In this document: one piece after another, positions 1 through 8,495 of the stretch
Numbering within the stretch: the stretch's first letter is position 1
Layout of the letters: every line of letters starts with the position of its first letter
Origin: CAZLYK01 sp964563495
GTDB lineage: Bacteria > Acidobacteriota > Blastocatellia > RBC074
Direction of reading: 5' to 3'
NCBI GenBank assembly: GCA_964563495.1
Contig: CAZLYK010000038.1
Coordinates: 1-41,810, forward strand
DNA: 41,810 nucleotides
The notes under the pieces: generated by a model
What the model saw: the letters and a program-made list of their open reading frames with translations, nothing else
The model's database searches: none
Told to the model about the DNA's origin: nothing
Made by a program: the position numbers and the translations under genes

Positions 1-38
1 CTGTCGGACGCCCTCCCTGACGGTCGTGCGTCTGACAG
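1..38. repeat. Imperfect hairpin at window edge
   Basis: CTGTCGGACGC at 1-11 is the reverse complement of GCGTCTGACAG at 28-38 except for one G-T position, so an 11-bp stem with a 16-nt loop can form. It lies downstream of the patatin gene that ends at 118 on the minus strand. The element may continue beyond the window start. A terminator or interspersed repeat is possible, but there is no T-run to decide. Confidence 0.4.
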
Positions 39-60
39 GACGCATGAAACTGAAAACCGC
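39..60 (+). repeat. 22-bp direct repeat, copy 1
   Basis: The 22 bases at 39-60, which begin GACGCATGAAAC, recur exactly at 10815-10836. Both copies sit just downstream of a gene end and just before another palindromic element: a family A half-unit here and the 35-bp inverted repeat at the other site. An exact 22-mer in two distant non-coding positions points to a dispersed repeat. Its function is unknown. Confidence 0.6.
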
Positions 61-63
61 TGT

Positions 64-96
64 AATCCTGCAGAAATCCTCTTAATCCTGTCTATT
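64..96 (+). repeat. Interspersed repeat family A, right half-unit
   Basis: The segment contains ATCCTGCAGAAATCC and ends ATCCTGTCTATT, which is the right-arm sequence of the family A palindrome seen elsewhere in the window (for example 20181-20219 and 35075-35119). Only the right arm is present. It lies 21 bp beyond the 3' end of the minus-strand patatin gene. Confidence 0.65.
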
Positions 97-117
97 TTTA
101 TTAGCGCTCCAAATCGA

Positions 118-2346
118 TCAGAAAAATCTGCCGAGTGCAAAATAGATTTTGCCTCGTCCCCCCTCGCCGTAACTGCCGACGATCGAAAAAGGCCCTACTT
201 TTGAATCCATGACCAATCCGATCGATCCGGCAGTGCGAAATCGCTGTGAATCGAAGGTAGCGGTCAGGCCGCCCGAAGTATAGAGCTGATCGATCCAGCC
301 TCCGGCATAGACCTTTCCTCCTACCAGAGAGGGGAGCTGGTAGAGCTTGTGCAGGTAACCCAGGGTTGCGAGGGCGTAATGATCGACGCGCATCTCATCG
401 CGATCGAGGGCACCGTAGCGGAAAGGGCCGCCGATGCGATACTCCTGGAAGAACGGAGAGTTTTTATTGAAACTCGTCCCGGCTGACGTGGCAATGAAGA
501 GTGACCCGATCGTCGTCACCGGCTGAAAGTACGAGCCGCGTAATTCGGCCTGCTTAATATTGTTCTCGCCTTCTGGAGTCCCCAGGAACCAGCGCCCTTC
601 GGCACTCAAATGCAACCCGCGCGTCGGGATGGTCGGGCTATTCTGCCCGTCGAATGCCCAGCGAAGGCGAGCCAGATTGACGTTGCCGGTGATCGCCGGG
701 AGTGCAGTCAGACCGGTTCGCGACCGGGCGCTGACCCGCGTGTATTCGTAGCCGAATCGCAGTTCATTCCTCATGGAAAGAATACCGGCATCGAACCCGG
801 CACCCAGGCGATCGGCCTCGTAGTCGGCGAATCTGCTGCCGCGAATGAAGATATTCTGTCGGTCGCGTCGATAGAGCGCGCGCGGAGCGATAAAGAACCC
901 GTTCTCTCCAATCGGGCGAAAATATTCGGTTGCGATCAAATTCCCAAAGCCAATCCGCACGTCGTTGCGCCATTCGGAGCCGTACCCGCCGACATCGTAC
1001 AGTGTCACTCGCGTCCCGATCGTGAAGTTGATCGCATTGATGTCCGAGCCGTCAATCTCAAAAGCGGTATGGATTGTCGGTGGAGCATGGGTTTTTTCTA
1101 TGGCTCGGATTTCAAGTGACGCCTTGTCCGGGTTGTCCGGATTCGGAACCAGGTTGTAGTCGAGGCTCTGGTACCTGCCCTGACCGGTGATCCGGGTGAG
1201 GGTCGATTCAAGTTCCCGATCGTTCAATTGCCGGCCGGAAAATTTCTCCAGTTGGTCGGCGAGGGCTTCCTGTTTCTCGCCCGTAACGCCGGTGATATGG
1301 ATCGAATCAGGGACCGGTGTGGTTGTGCGGATCCGCACTTTGCGCTGCGCCAGGTATTCCTGCCATTCGGCTTGATCGACGGAGAAGCGCGTCAGGATGG
1401 CGGCCTTCTGTTCCGCGCTGCGGTAACCGATATCCGCTGTCTCCTCGATTTTGGTGAAATCGAGTGTCCCCAGATTGCCCAGCTCCGGTGAGATGATGAT
1501 GTCGGCCAGGCGCAGATTGCGGCGGGCATTTTCGATCATCATAACCGAGAGCGATTGTCCGACGATGCCGATCAGTGAGGCGGCCGCTTGATTGTCTCCG
1601 AGCCTGGCGCCGACATCGACCGCGATGATCACATCCGGGCTGAACTCTTTCATGACGTCGGTCGGAATATTGTTGAGCATTCCGCCGTCGACCAGGACCA
1701 TGCCGTTTCGCTCAACCGGCGGGAAGACGCCGGGGATCGACATGGTCGCCCTCATGGCCGATGAGAGCGGTCCGTCTTTGAGCGTGACCGGTTTTGCTTC
1801 CAGGAAATCCGTCGCTACGCAGCGAAATGGAATGGGCAGCTGATCGAAACTGCTCAGGCCGGAGTAGGGCAGAGCGATGCGGTCGAAGAGCATGCCTAGG
1901 TAATGAGCCGAGCTGACGCCGATTGGCAGGCTCAAACCCTTGCGATACCCCATCTCGAGGCCGATCTGATAACTGCGCAGATCCTCTTTGCGGCGAAAAG
2001 CGAGCTGGTCGAAACTGGGCCTGGCGCTCAGCAATTCATCCCAGTTGAGCGACTTCAAAAAGGGCCTCATCTCTCCGACCGGCATGCCCATTGAGTAAAC
2101 GGCTCCGACCAGGCCGCCCATGCTGGTCCCGGTGATGTAATGAACCGGGATGCGGTGCTCTTCCAACCATTCGATGACGCCGACGTGAGCTATGCCCCAC
2201 GCGCCGCCGCCGCTCAGGACAAGACCGATTTTCAGAGGCTTATTCTTTACTGATTCCTTGACCGGCGGCGTGCTTTGGCCCGGGACGATGGTCCAAGTCA
2301 GACACACCAGGACGAGGGCGATACCTGAGAGTCTTTTTATTAACAA
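118..2346 (-). CDS. Patatin-like phospholipase with POTRA and outer-membrane beta-barrel (type Vd-like)
   Basis: A 742-aa protein that begins with a signal-peptide-like segment (residues 1-23, MLIKR then a hydrophobic run). A patatin domain follows, with the oxyanion loop GGGAWG at 46-51, nucleophile elbow GTSMG with Ser75, and the DGG motif with Asp220, so the Ser-Asp dyad is complete. Residues of about 345-420 look like a POTRA domain. The rest is a BamA/Omp85-like barrel of alternating polar and aromatic strands ending in Phe742, as expected of a BAM substrate. This order matches type Vd autotransporters such as PlpD and FplA, which are outer-membrane phospholipases; substrate and topology here are inferred. 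The start is TTG, chosen because it gives a complete signal peptide; no good Shine-Dalgarno is visible. It is the last of four same-strand genes. Confidence 0.9.
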   Translation of the reverse strand: MLIKRLSGIALVLVCLTWTIVPGQSTPPVKESVKNKPLKIGLVLSGGGAWGIAHVGVIEWLEEHRIPVHYITGTSMGGLVGAVYSMGMPVGEMRPFLKSLNWDELLSARPSFDQLAFRRKEDLRSYQIGLEMGYRKGLSLPIGVSSAHYLGMLFDRIALPYSGLSSFDQLPIPFRCVATDFLEAKPVTLKDGPLSSAMRATMSIPGVFPPVERNGMVLVDGGMLNNIPTDVMKEFSPDVIIAVDVGARLGDNQAAASLIGIVGQSLSVMMIENARRNLRLADIIISPELGNLGTLDFTKIEETADIGYRSAEQKAAILTRFSVDQAEWQEYLAQRKVRIRTTTPVPDSIHITGVTGEKQEALADQLEKFSGRQLNDRELESTLTRITGQGRYQSLDYNLVPNPDNPDKASLEIRAIEKTHAPPTIHTAFEIDGSDINAINFTIGTRVTLYDVGGYGSEWRNDVRIGFGNLIATEYFRPIGENGFFIAPRALYRRDRQNIFIRGSRFADYEADRLGAGFDAGILSMRNELRFGYEYTRVSARSRTGLTALPAITGNVNLARLRWAFDGQNSPTIPTRGLHLSAEGRWFLGTPEGENNIKQAELRGSYFQPVTTIGSLFIATSAGTSFNKNSPFFQEYRIGGPFRYGALDRDEMRVDHYALATLGYLHKLYQLPSLVGGKVYAGGWIDQLYTSGGLTATFDSQRFRTAGSIGLVMDSKVGPFSIVGSYGEGGRGKIYFALGRFF

Positions 2347-2359
2347 AGTGGCATCCGGT

Positions 2360-2408
2360 AATAGACGGCGCTGGCAGGGTTCGACAAGCTTCTAGCTTGT
2401 CGAACCCT
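2360..2408. repeat. Hairpin with family A-like left edge
   Basis: AGGGTTCGACAAGCT at 2376-2390 and AGCTTGTCGAACCCT at 2394-2408 form a perfect 15-bp stem with a 3-nt loop. The left flank, AATAGACGG at 2360, resembles the edge of family A, and the GACAAG/CTTGTC core also appears in the family A copies at 8496, 28238 and 35027. It lies between two minus-strand genes and has no T-run on either strand, so it is not a classical intrinsic terminator. Confidence 0.7.
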
Positions 2409-2426
2409 ACCCAAATTCTCGCTATT

Positions 2427-3242
2427 TTATTGGCGTTTTGTGATTGTGACGGGGGATGAGAGTCTGAAAGTCAGCTGCGACTCACTGGAGATCACGGCCG
2501 GGTCGCCCCGTGTCGCCAGAACCATTCCGGTCCCCGCTCCTCCGCCGACACCCGCGCCGATGGCGGCGCCTTTGCCGCCGCCGGCAATCGCGCCGATGGC
2601 GGCGCCGATACCCGCGCCGATGCCGATCTTAGTGGCGTCTTTCTTCTTTGTCCCACGGGCTTCCTTGGTGTACGAGCTGGTGCTCAGGCCGATGGTCCGC
2701 CCATCGGCCAACTGCAGGCTCTTCAAGGTGACGCTCAATGAGGCGCGTCCCTTGACCCTTCCACCCGGATCGGATCTGGAGACCACGCCTTCAACCGGTG
2801 CGCCCGCCTTGGCAATTACCCAATCTCCATCCGTGATTGGGCGCGCCAGAGAGCCGACGAACCTGTCGCCAGCCCTGGCGGTCTTGGTTGAAAGATCGTT
2901 GGAAGTAAAAATTGACAAGACTCTGCCGGATGCGAGGGTGAATGTCCTCGGCGGCTGCGGTTTTTCAACCGGAGCCGGTGACGCCGCTGATGAGCCGGAC
3001 GCTGTGGTTGCACTCGCGCCTCCCGACGCCGGAGCCGGGGGAGCGGCCGGTTGAGCCGACGGCGCGCCCGGGCTGGCCGCCGCCATCGCCGATGCATCGA
3101 CAGTCGGGCTTGCCTGTGGAGTTGGTGATGCCGTCGCTGTACTCGAAGGAGCGGGACTTTGTGGCGAGCACGCCGCCTGCCCCAGCATCAGCCCCGCGCA
3201 CATCAGCCAGAGGAGCGAAATATATATTCTCCGAGTTTGCAT
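2427..3242 (-). CDS. Exported glycine-zipper protein
   Basis: The predicted protein has 271 aa. The ATG at 3242 is preferred over an upstream TTG because AAGGAG stands 6 nt before it. Residues 1-24 form a signal peptide; Cys25 follows GQAA, an imperfect lipobox, so a lipoprotein is possible but uncertain. A Pro/Ala/Ser-rich linker (about 26-90) leads to a small folded region of about 95-195. A glycine-zipper segment of GxxxG repeats follows at roughly 205-240, typical of membrane-inserting envelope proteins, and a short beta-rich tail ends the protein. No enzyme motif is visible, so the precise role is unknown. It lies between the flavoprotein and patatin genes on the same strand. Confidence 0.8.
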   Translation of the reverse strand: MQTRRIYISLLWLMCAGLMLGQAACSPQSPAPSSTATASPTPQASPTVDASAMAAASPGAPSAQPAAPPAPASGGASATTASGSSAASPAPVEKPQPPRTFTLASGRVLSIFTSNDLSTKTARAGDRFVGSLARPITDGDWVIAKAGAPVEGVVSRSDPGGRVKGRASLSVTLKSLQLADGRTIGLSTSSYTKEARGTKKKDATKIGIGAGIGAAIGAIAGGGKGAAIGAGVGGGAGTGMVLATRGDPAVISSESQLTFRLSSPVTITKRQ

Positions 3243-3300
3243 TAATTTCTCCTTTTTGAGTATTGACAAGGGGATTAAGTGATCATGGCAGCGTCAATGA

Positions 3301-4662
3301 TTATTTACCGATGGCTGCGAGCATGTCATCGTCTGTCGAGTATTTAAAGAACTCGACGCCTTGCTGGTTTGACAGCTCTCGCTCGACGGTTTCGAGTTTT
3401 TGGATGTCTGCATAATCGACGCAGCGGACCCCGCGAGATGTCAACCTGTTTTTCAATGTCGATAATTTTTCGGTCAGCCCCTGGCTTGATCCCGGTGAGG
3501 CTTTTTCCAGGAAGCGGTTGACCACTTGAATCCCGCGCTCGCCGTCCTGTTTGGCTTTGCCGACCAGGCCATCCGAAGCCTTGCGGGACCAGCCGATGAC
3601 GAACAATCCTTCGCAGACCTCTCCGGTTTGGGGGTCGAAGACCTGGTAGGCTTCATCGCCGGCGTGGTTCGGATCGGGGTTTGGGTTCTTGATAAATTCG
3701 ACGCCGTCGCAGGGTAATCCCAGGGTTTCGTCGACTCTGTCACCAATCGCAAAGATCACCGTATCACAGGCGATGTCGTCGAATGTGCCCAGGCCTTTAG
3801 CCGAGAGCCCCTCTCCGCGTTTGACGAGCTCGGTATTTTCAACGCGCAAGGCCTTGACATGGCCCCTTTCGTCGAGGACGACCTCGCTCGGCGCGCTCAA
3901 AAATCTGAAGAGGACGCGCGATCGGCTCTCACCCTCTTTGGCTTTAACCTTAATGTGTTTGGTCAAATCCTGATAGATCGGCTCGATCTCTTCGCCGACG
4001 GCTTCGAGCCGGGGGCGGATGCGGTCAAGTTCACGGCTTAGATCAGTAGTGTCGATATTGGCGGCGATCGTTTGAATCTCGACATCTGTATAAGCGCGCT
4101 GAGCCGGGCCCCGGCGGGCGACTGCGATTACCTCTCTGGTGTGCCGGACGTGAACCAGGAAATGCGCGATATCGACCATGACGTTGCCGATGCCGATGAT
4201 CACGACGCGATCGCCGATCAGGAAATCCTTCTGACTGAATGGCGGCAGGCCGTTGTAGTAGTAAACGACATCCTTCGCGTGGTAGACTCCGGGCGCCGTG
4301 TCGCCGGGAATGCCCAGGGCTTTGGTGCCCTGCGCGCCCGCAGCGACGACGATCGCCGATGGCTTGAGGATCTCGCGCACCTCGGCCAGCGTCAGGTCAG
4401 CGTTTTCACCGATCTTGAGATGGCCCAGATAATGGACGTGCGGGTCGGCCATGATCTTGCGAAACTGCTGGCGCACGCCTTCCTTGAGCTTATGCTTGTT
4501 GAAATAGATGCCATACTCGACCAGACCGCCGGGTTTGATGTCCCGGTTGATGATGACGACTTCGTGACCGGCTTCGGCCAGTTTGCGCGCGCTGTAGATC
4601 CCCGCCGGCCCCGCGCCGATTGTCACGACCAGATGTCCGCTTGATGCAACCTTATCATTCAT
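3301..4662 (-). CDS. FAD-dependent NADPH oxidoreductase, adrenodoxin/ferredoxin-NADP reductase type
   Basis: A 453-aa cytoplasmic flavoprotein. The N-terminal FAD-binding motif GAGPAG is at 16-21, followed by a GGLVEYGI segment at 45-52 like the PGG-RYGI region of FprA and GltD relatives. A second dinucleotide fold, GIGNVMVD at 157-164, should bind NAD(P)H. Near the C-terminus, GLFVIGW and GLVG-AK-DG match the FAD-contacting end of adrenodoxin-type ferredoxin-NADP reductases, whose length of about 450 aa also fits. The expected reaction is electron transfer between NADPH and ferredoxin, but no ferredoxin gene is adjacent and the partner is unknown. About 50 C-terminal residues after the conserved core match nothing I recognise. 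AGGGA lies 8 nt before the ATG. Confidence 0.8.
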   Translation of the reverse strand: MNDKVASSGHLVVTIGAGPAGIYSARKLAEAGHEVVIINRDIKPGGLVEYGIYFNKHKLKEGVRQQFRKIMADPHVHYLGHLKIGENADLTLAEVREILKPSAIVVAAGAQGTKALGIPGDTAPGVYHAKDVVYYYNGLPPFSQKDFLIGDRVVIIGIGNVMVDIAHFLVHVRHTREVIAVARRGPAQRAYTDVEIQTIAANIDTTDLSRELDRIRPRLEAVGEEIEPIYQDLTKHIKVKAKEGESRSRVLFRFLSAPSEVVLDERGHVKALRVENTELVKRGEGLSAKGLGTFDDIACDTVIFAIGDRVDETLGLPCDGVEFIKNPNPDPNHAGDEAYQVFDPQTGEVCEGLFVIGWSRKASDGLVGKAKQDGERGIQVVNRFLEKASPGSSQGLTEKLSTLKNRLTSRGVRCVDYADIQKLETVERELSNQQGVEFFKYSTDDDMLAAIGK

Positions 4663-4685
4663 AATCCATTTCCCTGGTAAATTAA

Positions 4686-4726
4686 GATCCCGTCAATCCT
4701 GTATCAATCTTGGTTATCCTGTCTAT
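4686..4726 (+). repeat. Interspersed repeat family A, degenerate right half-unit
   Basis: The stretch carries GTCAATCCTGTATCAATC and TTATCCTGTCTAT, recognisable right-arm modules of family A. It occupies most of the gap between two minus-strand genes (flavoprotein start 4662, hydrolase stop 4738). The left arm is absent. Confidence 0.6.
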
Positions 4727-4737
4727 CCCATCCAAGT

Positions 4738-5655
4738 TTAAGATGTATGTTGCCTGATAAACTCGACGATCTCTCGCAATGCTTTTCTTGACTCGGGTAT
4801 TTTAAAGCTGACGAAGACCGGCCAGACGTGCGGCAACCTATCCCCCACGCGAAGATCCGTCTTGACGCCGAATTGTTTCGCTCGATCCGCCAGCCTGACT
4901 GAATCGTCGAGCAGGATTTCGGTGTTGCTGACATAGATCAGCAGCGGCGGCAAGCCGGATAAGTCGCCGTAGATAGGCGAGACCAGCGGATTGGTCGGCG
5001 AGGCGGAGCCGTAATAAGCACCGGCCAGTTTGTCGATCGATCTGCTTGAGAGCATCGGGTCTGCTTTCTCATTGGTCTTGAGCGAAGCGCCGGTGCATGA
5101 CAGATCTGTCCACGGCGAGAGACAGAAGGCCGCGCTCGGCAGCGGCAATCCCGCATCACGAATCGCGAGCAGGGTCGCGACTGTCAATCCGCCGCCCGCG
5201 GAATCTCCGCCGATGACGATCTTTCCGGGACTGATCCCGCAATCGAGCAGGTAGCGGTAACCGTTGAGCGCATCGTTGAGCGCGGCCGGGAAGGGGTGTT
5301 CCGGGGCCAATCGATAATCCAGTGCGAAGACCCTCGCCCCGGCGGCGCGTGAAAGGTTGACCGTGAAACCCCGGTGCGTTCTGGGTGAACAGGCAACGTA
5401 GCCTCCGCCGTGCAGGTAATAGATCGTCGATCGCGGATTACTATCCCACTCGATCCATTCGCCTTTGATGCCTTTTTCGTCAACCTGCTTCAATTTGGCG
5501 CCCGCGGGCAGCGGCGGAACCAGGATCGGCCTGGGTTCGAACCTTGCACGGATCAGCTTGAGCGCCGCCAGTTCATCTTTGATCGGTCGGCTGGTCCCCC
5601 GTTTGACCAAACCGCGGAGGAAAACAGACATTGTTCGGGCTTGCCAACTTGGCAT
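4738..5655 (-). CDS. Alpha/beta hydrolase of the hormone-sensitive lipase (GDSAG) family
   Basis: The predicted protein has 305 aa, a usual length for bacterial HSL-type esterases. The oxyanion-hole motif HGGG is at 82-85, DYRLAPEHPFPAAL at about 113-126, and the nucleophile elbow GDSAGG at 150-155 gives Ser152. The acid region is SNTEILLDD (243-251); family members often have Asp where Glu246 stands, so either Glu246 or Asp250/251 could serve. His276 in LPHVW completes the triad. It should hydrolyse short to medium acyl esters; the physiological substrate is unknown. The ATG at 5655 is chosen because GAGGA precedes it at good spacing, whereas the upstream TTG has no such site. There is no signal peptide. 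Confidence 0.87.
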   Translation of the reverse strand: MPSWQARTMSVFLRGLVKRGTSRPIKDELAALKLIRARFEPRPILVPPLPAGAKLKQVDEKGIKGEWIEWDSNPRSTIYYLHGGGYVACSPRTHRGFTVNLSRAAGARVFALDYRLAPEHPFPAALNDALNGYRYLLDCGISPGKIVIGGDSAGGGLTVATLLAIRDAGLPLPSAAFCLSPWTDLSCTGASLKTNEKADPMLSSRSIDKLAGAYYGSASPTNPLVSPIYGDLSGLPPLLIYVSNTEILLDDSVRLADRAKQFGVKTDLRVGDRLPHVWPVFVSFKIPESRKALREIVEFIRQHTS

Positions 5656-5720
5656 TGCTTTGTCCTCTGATGAGAGGCTTGGTTGTCGAAACCTCGTCAA
5701 CGATTATTATGGTACGATTG

Positions 5721-5772
5721 TGTCGGATTCCGGTTTATCCTGCAGAGAGAATTTATACATATCTGTCCGACA
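5721..5772. promoter_or_regulatory. Possible operator-like inverted repeat in divergent gap
   Basis: TGTCGGA at 5721-5727 is inverted as TCCGACA at 5766-5772, within the gap between the minus-strand hydrolase (start 5655) and the plus-strand permease. Seven base pairs with a 38-nt spacer can arise by chance, so this is only a candidate. No convincing sigma70 promoter was found in the gap. Confidence 0.2.
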
Positions 5773-5828
5773 TCGCAATATGACCGGCCACGAGTCGATT
5801 ATACCCAATGCCCGATTTGACGGTTAAC

Positions 5829-5913
5829 AATAGTCAGGATCAACAAGATTTTAAAAAGATTGACAAAATGAACTTGCGTCGATCTTCTGAAAATCCTCTC
5901 GATCCTCTCTATT
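5829..5913 (+). repeat. Interspersed repeat family A, degenerate copy overlapping a gene start
   Basis: The left edge AATAGTCAGGATCAACAAG at 5829 and the right edge GATCCTCTCTATT ending 5913 are diverged family A arms with an unrelated-looking middle. The repeat spans the only usable in-frame ATG codons of the following permease gene, so its right half would be translated as the N-terminus of that protein. Confidence 0.6.
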
Positions 5914-7160
5914 TCGGTCTCTCGCGGTGGTATGAATCGCTCCGCGTGGCGGTGCAAGCGATCATGTCTAACCGGCTGCGCTCATCGTTGACGATTATCG
6001 GCATCGTCATCGGGGTGGCAGTTGTGACGTTGGTTGCGGCTTTGCTTGAAGGAGCCCAGGATTTTATCAACGATGTGGCTGCCGGCCTCGGTCCGGGGAT
6101 CGTGAGAATTGACAAAGCCGCTTTTCAGGATTTCTCCGGTGACGCCCAGGCATTCGCCGAGGCGCGCGCAAAAAGGCCCGACGTGACTATCGACGATATG
6201 AAAGGGCTGCGCGCCCTGATCGGGGACCGGCTCCAGGTTGGCGCGCGGGCTGACGCGACCTTGCCGGTGCAGCGCGGCAATCGGACTTTGAACGGCATCG
6301 GAATTCAAGGAGTGACAGCAAACATCGCGGAGCTGACCTCGATCAGGATTGAGAGCGGGAGGGATCTGACCGAGTTCGACGACAATTATCGCCGCCCGGT
6401 CTGTCTGATCGGAGCCGACGTCGCCGACTACCTCTTCCCGGATACCTATCCCGTCGGACGTCTGATCAAGGCGGGCGCCGAAGAGTACGAAGTGGTTGGA
6501 GTGGCCGCTCCGCTCGGTTCATCGTTCGGAGCCTCACAGGACGCTTTTATTCAAATCCCGCTCGGCACTTTCGCAAAAGTCTTCGGGTCACGCTCGCGTT
6601 CGATCAGCCTGCTGGTCAAAGCCAAACTCGATCAGGCGATTTCGAATGATCAGGTCGAGGAGATCACCCGATTCGGCATGCGCCAGCAGCGCCGTTCGAA
6701 GCTCAGCGAGCCCGATGATTTCAGCCTGACGACTGCCAAAAGCATAGAGGCCTTCGCCGGGCGAATTACCGGCATTGTCGCGCTCGTCCTTTATCCTTTG
6801 ACCGCCATCGCGCTCGCCGTCGCGGGGATCGTCGTCATGAATATGATGCTCGCGTCGGTGACCGAGAGGACCCGTGAGATCGGGATCAGGCTGGCGATCG
6901 GCGCGCGTCGTCGCGACATCCTCGCACAGTTTTTGATCGAATCGACCCTGCTCACGCTGACCGGTGGCGCCGCCGGCGTGCTGCTGGCGGCCCTGCTGGT
7001 CTGGGCAGCGGGCAGGTTGACCGGCTTTCCTCTCTCTCTGCCGCTCTGGGCTCTGGGCTCGGCAGTGCTGGTCTCTTGCACCATCGGCATCGTCTTCGGC
7101 GTCGTGCCCGCGCGCTATGCCTCCAAACTGAACCCGATCGAGGCTTTGAGAAAAGAGTGA
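5868..7160 (+). CDS. MacB/FtsX-type ABC transporter permease 1
   Basis: About 430 aa from the ATG at 5868 (450 aa from an ATG at 5808). Neither start has a clear Shine-Dalgarno, and both precede conserved sequence that begins only near residue 25. The layout is that of a MacB-type permease. The first transmembrane helix contains RLRSSLTIIGIVIGVAVVTL, a periplasmic MacB_PCD-like domain of about 200 residues follows, then a C-terminal FtsX domain of three helices with the REIGIRLAIGARRRDI loop and the ending PIEALRKE. Such proteins couple to a LolD/MacB ATPase in export or mechanotransmission, but no ATPase is adjacent. The next gene, a paralogue, starts 12 nt downstream, so the two probably form an operon and a heterodimer. 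The first 15 or so residues come from repeat DNA. Confidence 0.85.
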   Translation: MNLRRSSENPLDPLYFGLSRWYESLRVAVQAIMSNRLRSSLTIIGIVIGVAVVTLVAALLEGAQDFINDVAAGLGPGIVRIDKAAFQDFSGDAQAFAEARAKRPDVTIDDMKGLRALIGDRLQVGARADATLPVQRGNRTLNGIGIQGVTANIAELTSIRIESGRDLTEFDDNYRRPVCLIGADVADYLFPDTYPVGRLIKAGAEEYEVVGVAAPLGSSFGASQDAFIQIPLGTFAKVFGSRSRSISLLVKAKLDQAISNDQVEEITRFGMRQQRRSKLSEPDDFSLTTAKSIEAFAGRITGIVALVLYPLTAIALAVAGIVVMNMMLASVTERTREIGIRLAIGARRRDILAQFLIESTLLTLTGGAAGVLLAALLVWAAGRLTGFPLSLPLWALGSAVLVSCTIGIVFGVVPARYASKLNPIEALRKE

Positions 7161-7172
7161 ATTGTCTCGGTT

Positions 7173-8435
7173 ATGGAAAAGCAAATTCTGCGTGAGATCA
7201 TTTTCACCGTCTTCGATTCGCTGCGCACCCGCAAGCTGCGATCGGCGTTGACGCTGATTGGGGTCATTATCGGCACCTCGGTGGTGGTCATGGTCGGTGC
7301 GGTTCTGACCGGGCTTTCAGCCAGAATCACGCAGGTTACCGAGCGAAGCGCGCCCAACACTATCTACTTTACCAAGGAAGAGCGGATCGGACCCTCATTC
7401 ACACAGCCCACGGCGGAAGAGCGGCAGCGCAAGGACCTGACTTATGAGGATTCTCTGGCAGTCGCGGCATTGGACAAGCCTCTCGGCGTATCTCCGCAAA
7501 AGATTCGAGGCAATTACGGGCCGACCGCAGACAAACCGACCATGACCTCAAAGGGAAGGGAGGCGATCAACCCGCTGGTCCTGGGCGTCTGGGAGAATTT
7601 CCCGGATATCGTCTCTGTCCGGGTCGAGCGCGGGCGTTTTTTCACCCAGACTGAAAGGCAGAGCCGGGCTGAAGTCTGTGTCATCGGCTCAGGGATCGCG
7701 CGCCAGTTGTTTGAAGATGAAGATCCGCTCAATCAGGATGTCAGGATTGACGGGCGAATTTACCGGGTCGTCGGAGTGCTCGAAAGAGCTTCGGGCGAGG
7801 GAGTGATCGGGAGCGACGAGCTGGATGAACGGATAGTTTATGCGCCTTTCGAGACGGTCGCCCGGCAATACCCCGAGATCAAAGGGGTCGCGATCGTCGT
7901 CCGCGCCCCGGCCGGCAAGGTTGACGAAGTGACCGATCAGGTCACTTATACGCTCAGGGTGAGGCGGAATGTCCCGGCCGACGCGCCGAACAACTTCGGT
8001 GTCAATCGCGCTGAGCAGGTCTTTGATGCGGTCAATCAAATTCTGGTCGGTCTGGCGGCGATCGTTGTGCCGATCGCCCTGGCCGCGCTGATCGTCGGCG
8101 GCGTTGGCGTCATGAATATCATGCTCGTCTCCGTTTACGAGCGCGCACCTGAAATCGGGATCCGCCGGGCAGTCGGCGCTCGACGCCGGGATGTGCTGCT
8201 CCAATTTTTGATCGAGGCCATGATTCTGACCGGTATCGGCGGGCTGATCGGGATCATCCTGGGATTTATCTTTGCCTTACTCGTCCGGCTGCTTGTCAAT
8301 TTTCCGGCGGCGGTTCCCGCCTGGGCGATCGTGGTCGGCTTTTTGACCTCGGCGATTGTCGGATTGGTCGCCGGAATGTGGCCGGCCGTCCGCGCCGCCG
8401 GACTGGATCCGGTCGTCGCAATTCGAGGCGAATGA
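7173..8435 (+). CDS. MacB/FtsX-type ABC transporter permease 2
   Basis: A 420-aa paralogue of the preceding permease. The N-terminal helix SALTLIGVIIGTSVVVMVG follows a RTRKLRS motif, a large periplasmic domain covers about 45-270, and a C-terminal FtsX domain has three helices, the loop APEIGIRRAVGARRRDV and the end LDPVVAIRGE. It lacks the N-terminal ATPase that full-length MacB carries. The 12-nt gap to the upstream permease argues for co-expression. Substrate is unknown. The cognate ATPase must lie elsewhere; the LolD-like ATPase at 14400 is adjacent to its own permease and is only a speculative partner. No strong ribosome-binding site is seen before the ATG, so translation may be coupled to the upstream gene. 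Confidence 0.88.
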   Translation: MEKQILREIIFTVFDSLRTRKLRSALTLIGVIIGTSVVVMVGAVLTGLSARITQVTERSAPNTIYFTKEERIGPSFTQPTAEERQRKDLTYEDSLAVAALDKPLGVSPQKIRGNYGPTADKPTMTSKGREAINPLVLGVWENFPDIVSVRVERGRFFTQTERQSRAEVCVIGSGIARQLFEDEDPLNQDVRIDGRIYRVVGVLERASGEGVIGSDELDERIVYAPFETVARQYPEIKGVAIVVRAPAGKVDEVTDQVTYTLRVRRNVPADAPNNFGVNRAEQVFDAVNQILVGLAAIVVPIALAALIVGGVGVMNIMLVSVYERAPEIGIRRAVGARRRDVLLQFLIEAMILTGIGGLIGIILGFIFALLVRLLVNFPAAVPAWAIVVGFLTSAIVGLVAGMWPAVRAAGLDPVVAIRGE

Positions 8436-8495
8436 GGGCTTTCAAGATTGTAAATCCCGCTCCCCTAAGCGACAATACGCGCGCTTCGCTGAGAA

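Noticed and set aside
2376..2408. Classical rho-independent terminator
   Set aside because: The 15-bp stem is perfect but no T-run follows on either strand.
5868..8435. Complete MacB efflux pump
   Set aside because: Neither gene carries the MacB ATPase domain, and no MacA-like adaptor or ATPase gene is adjacent.
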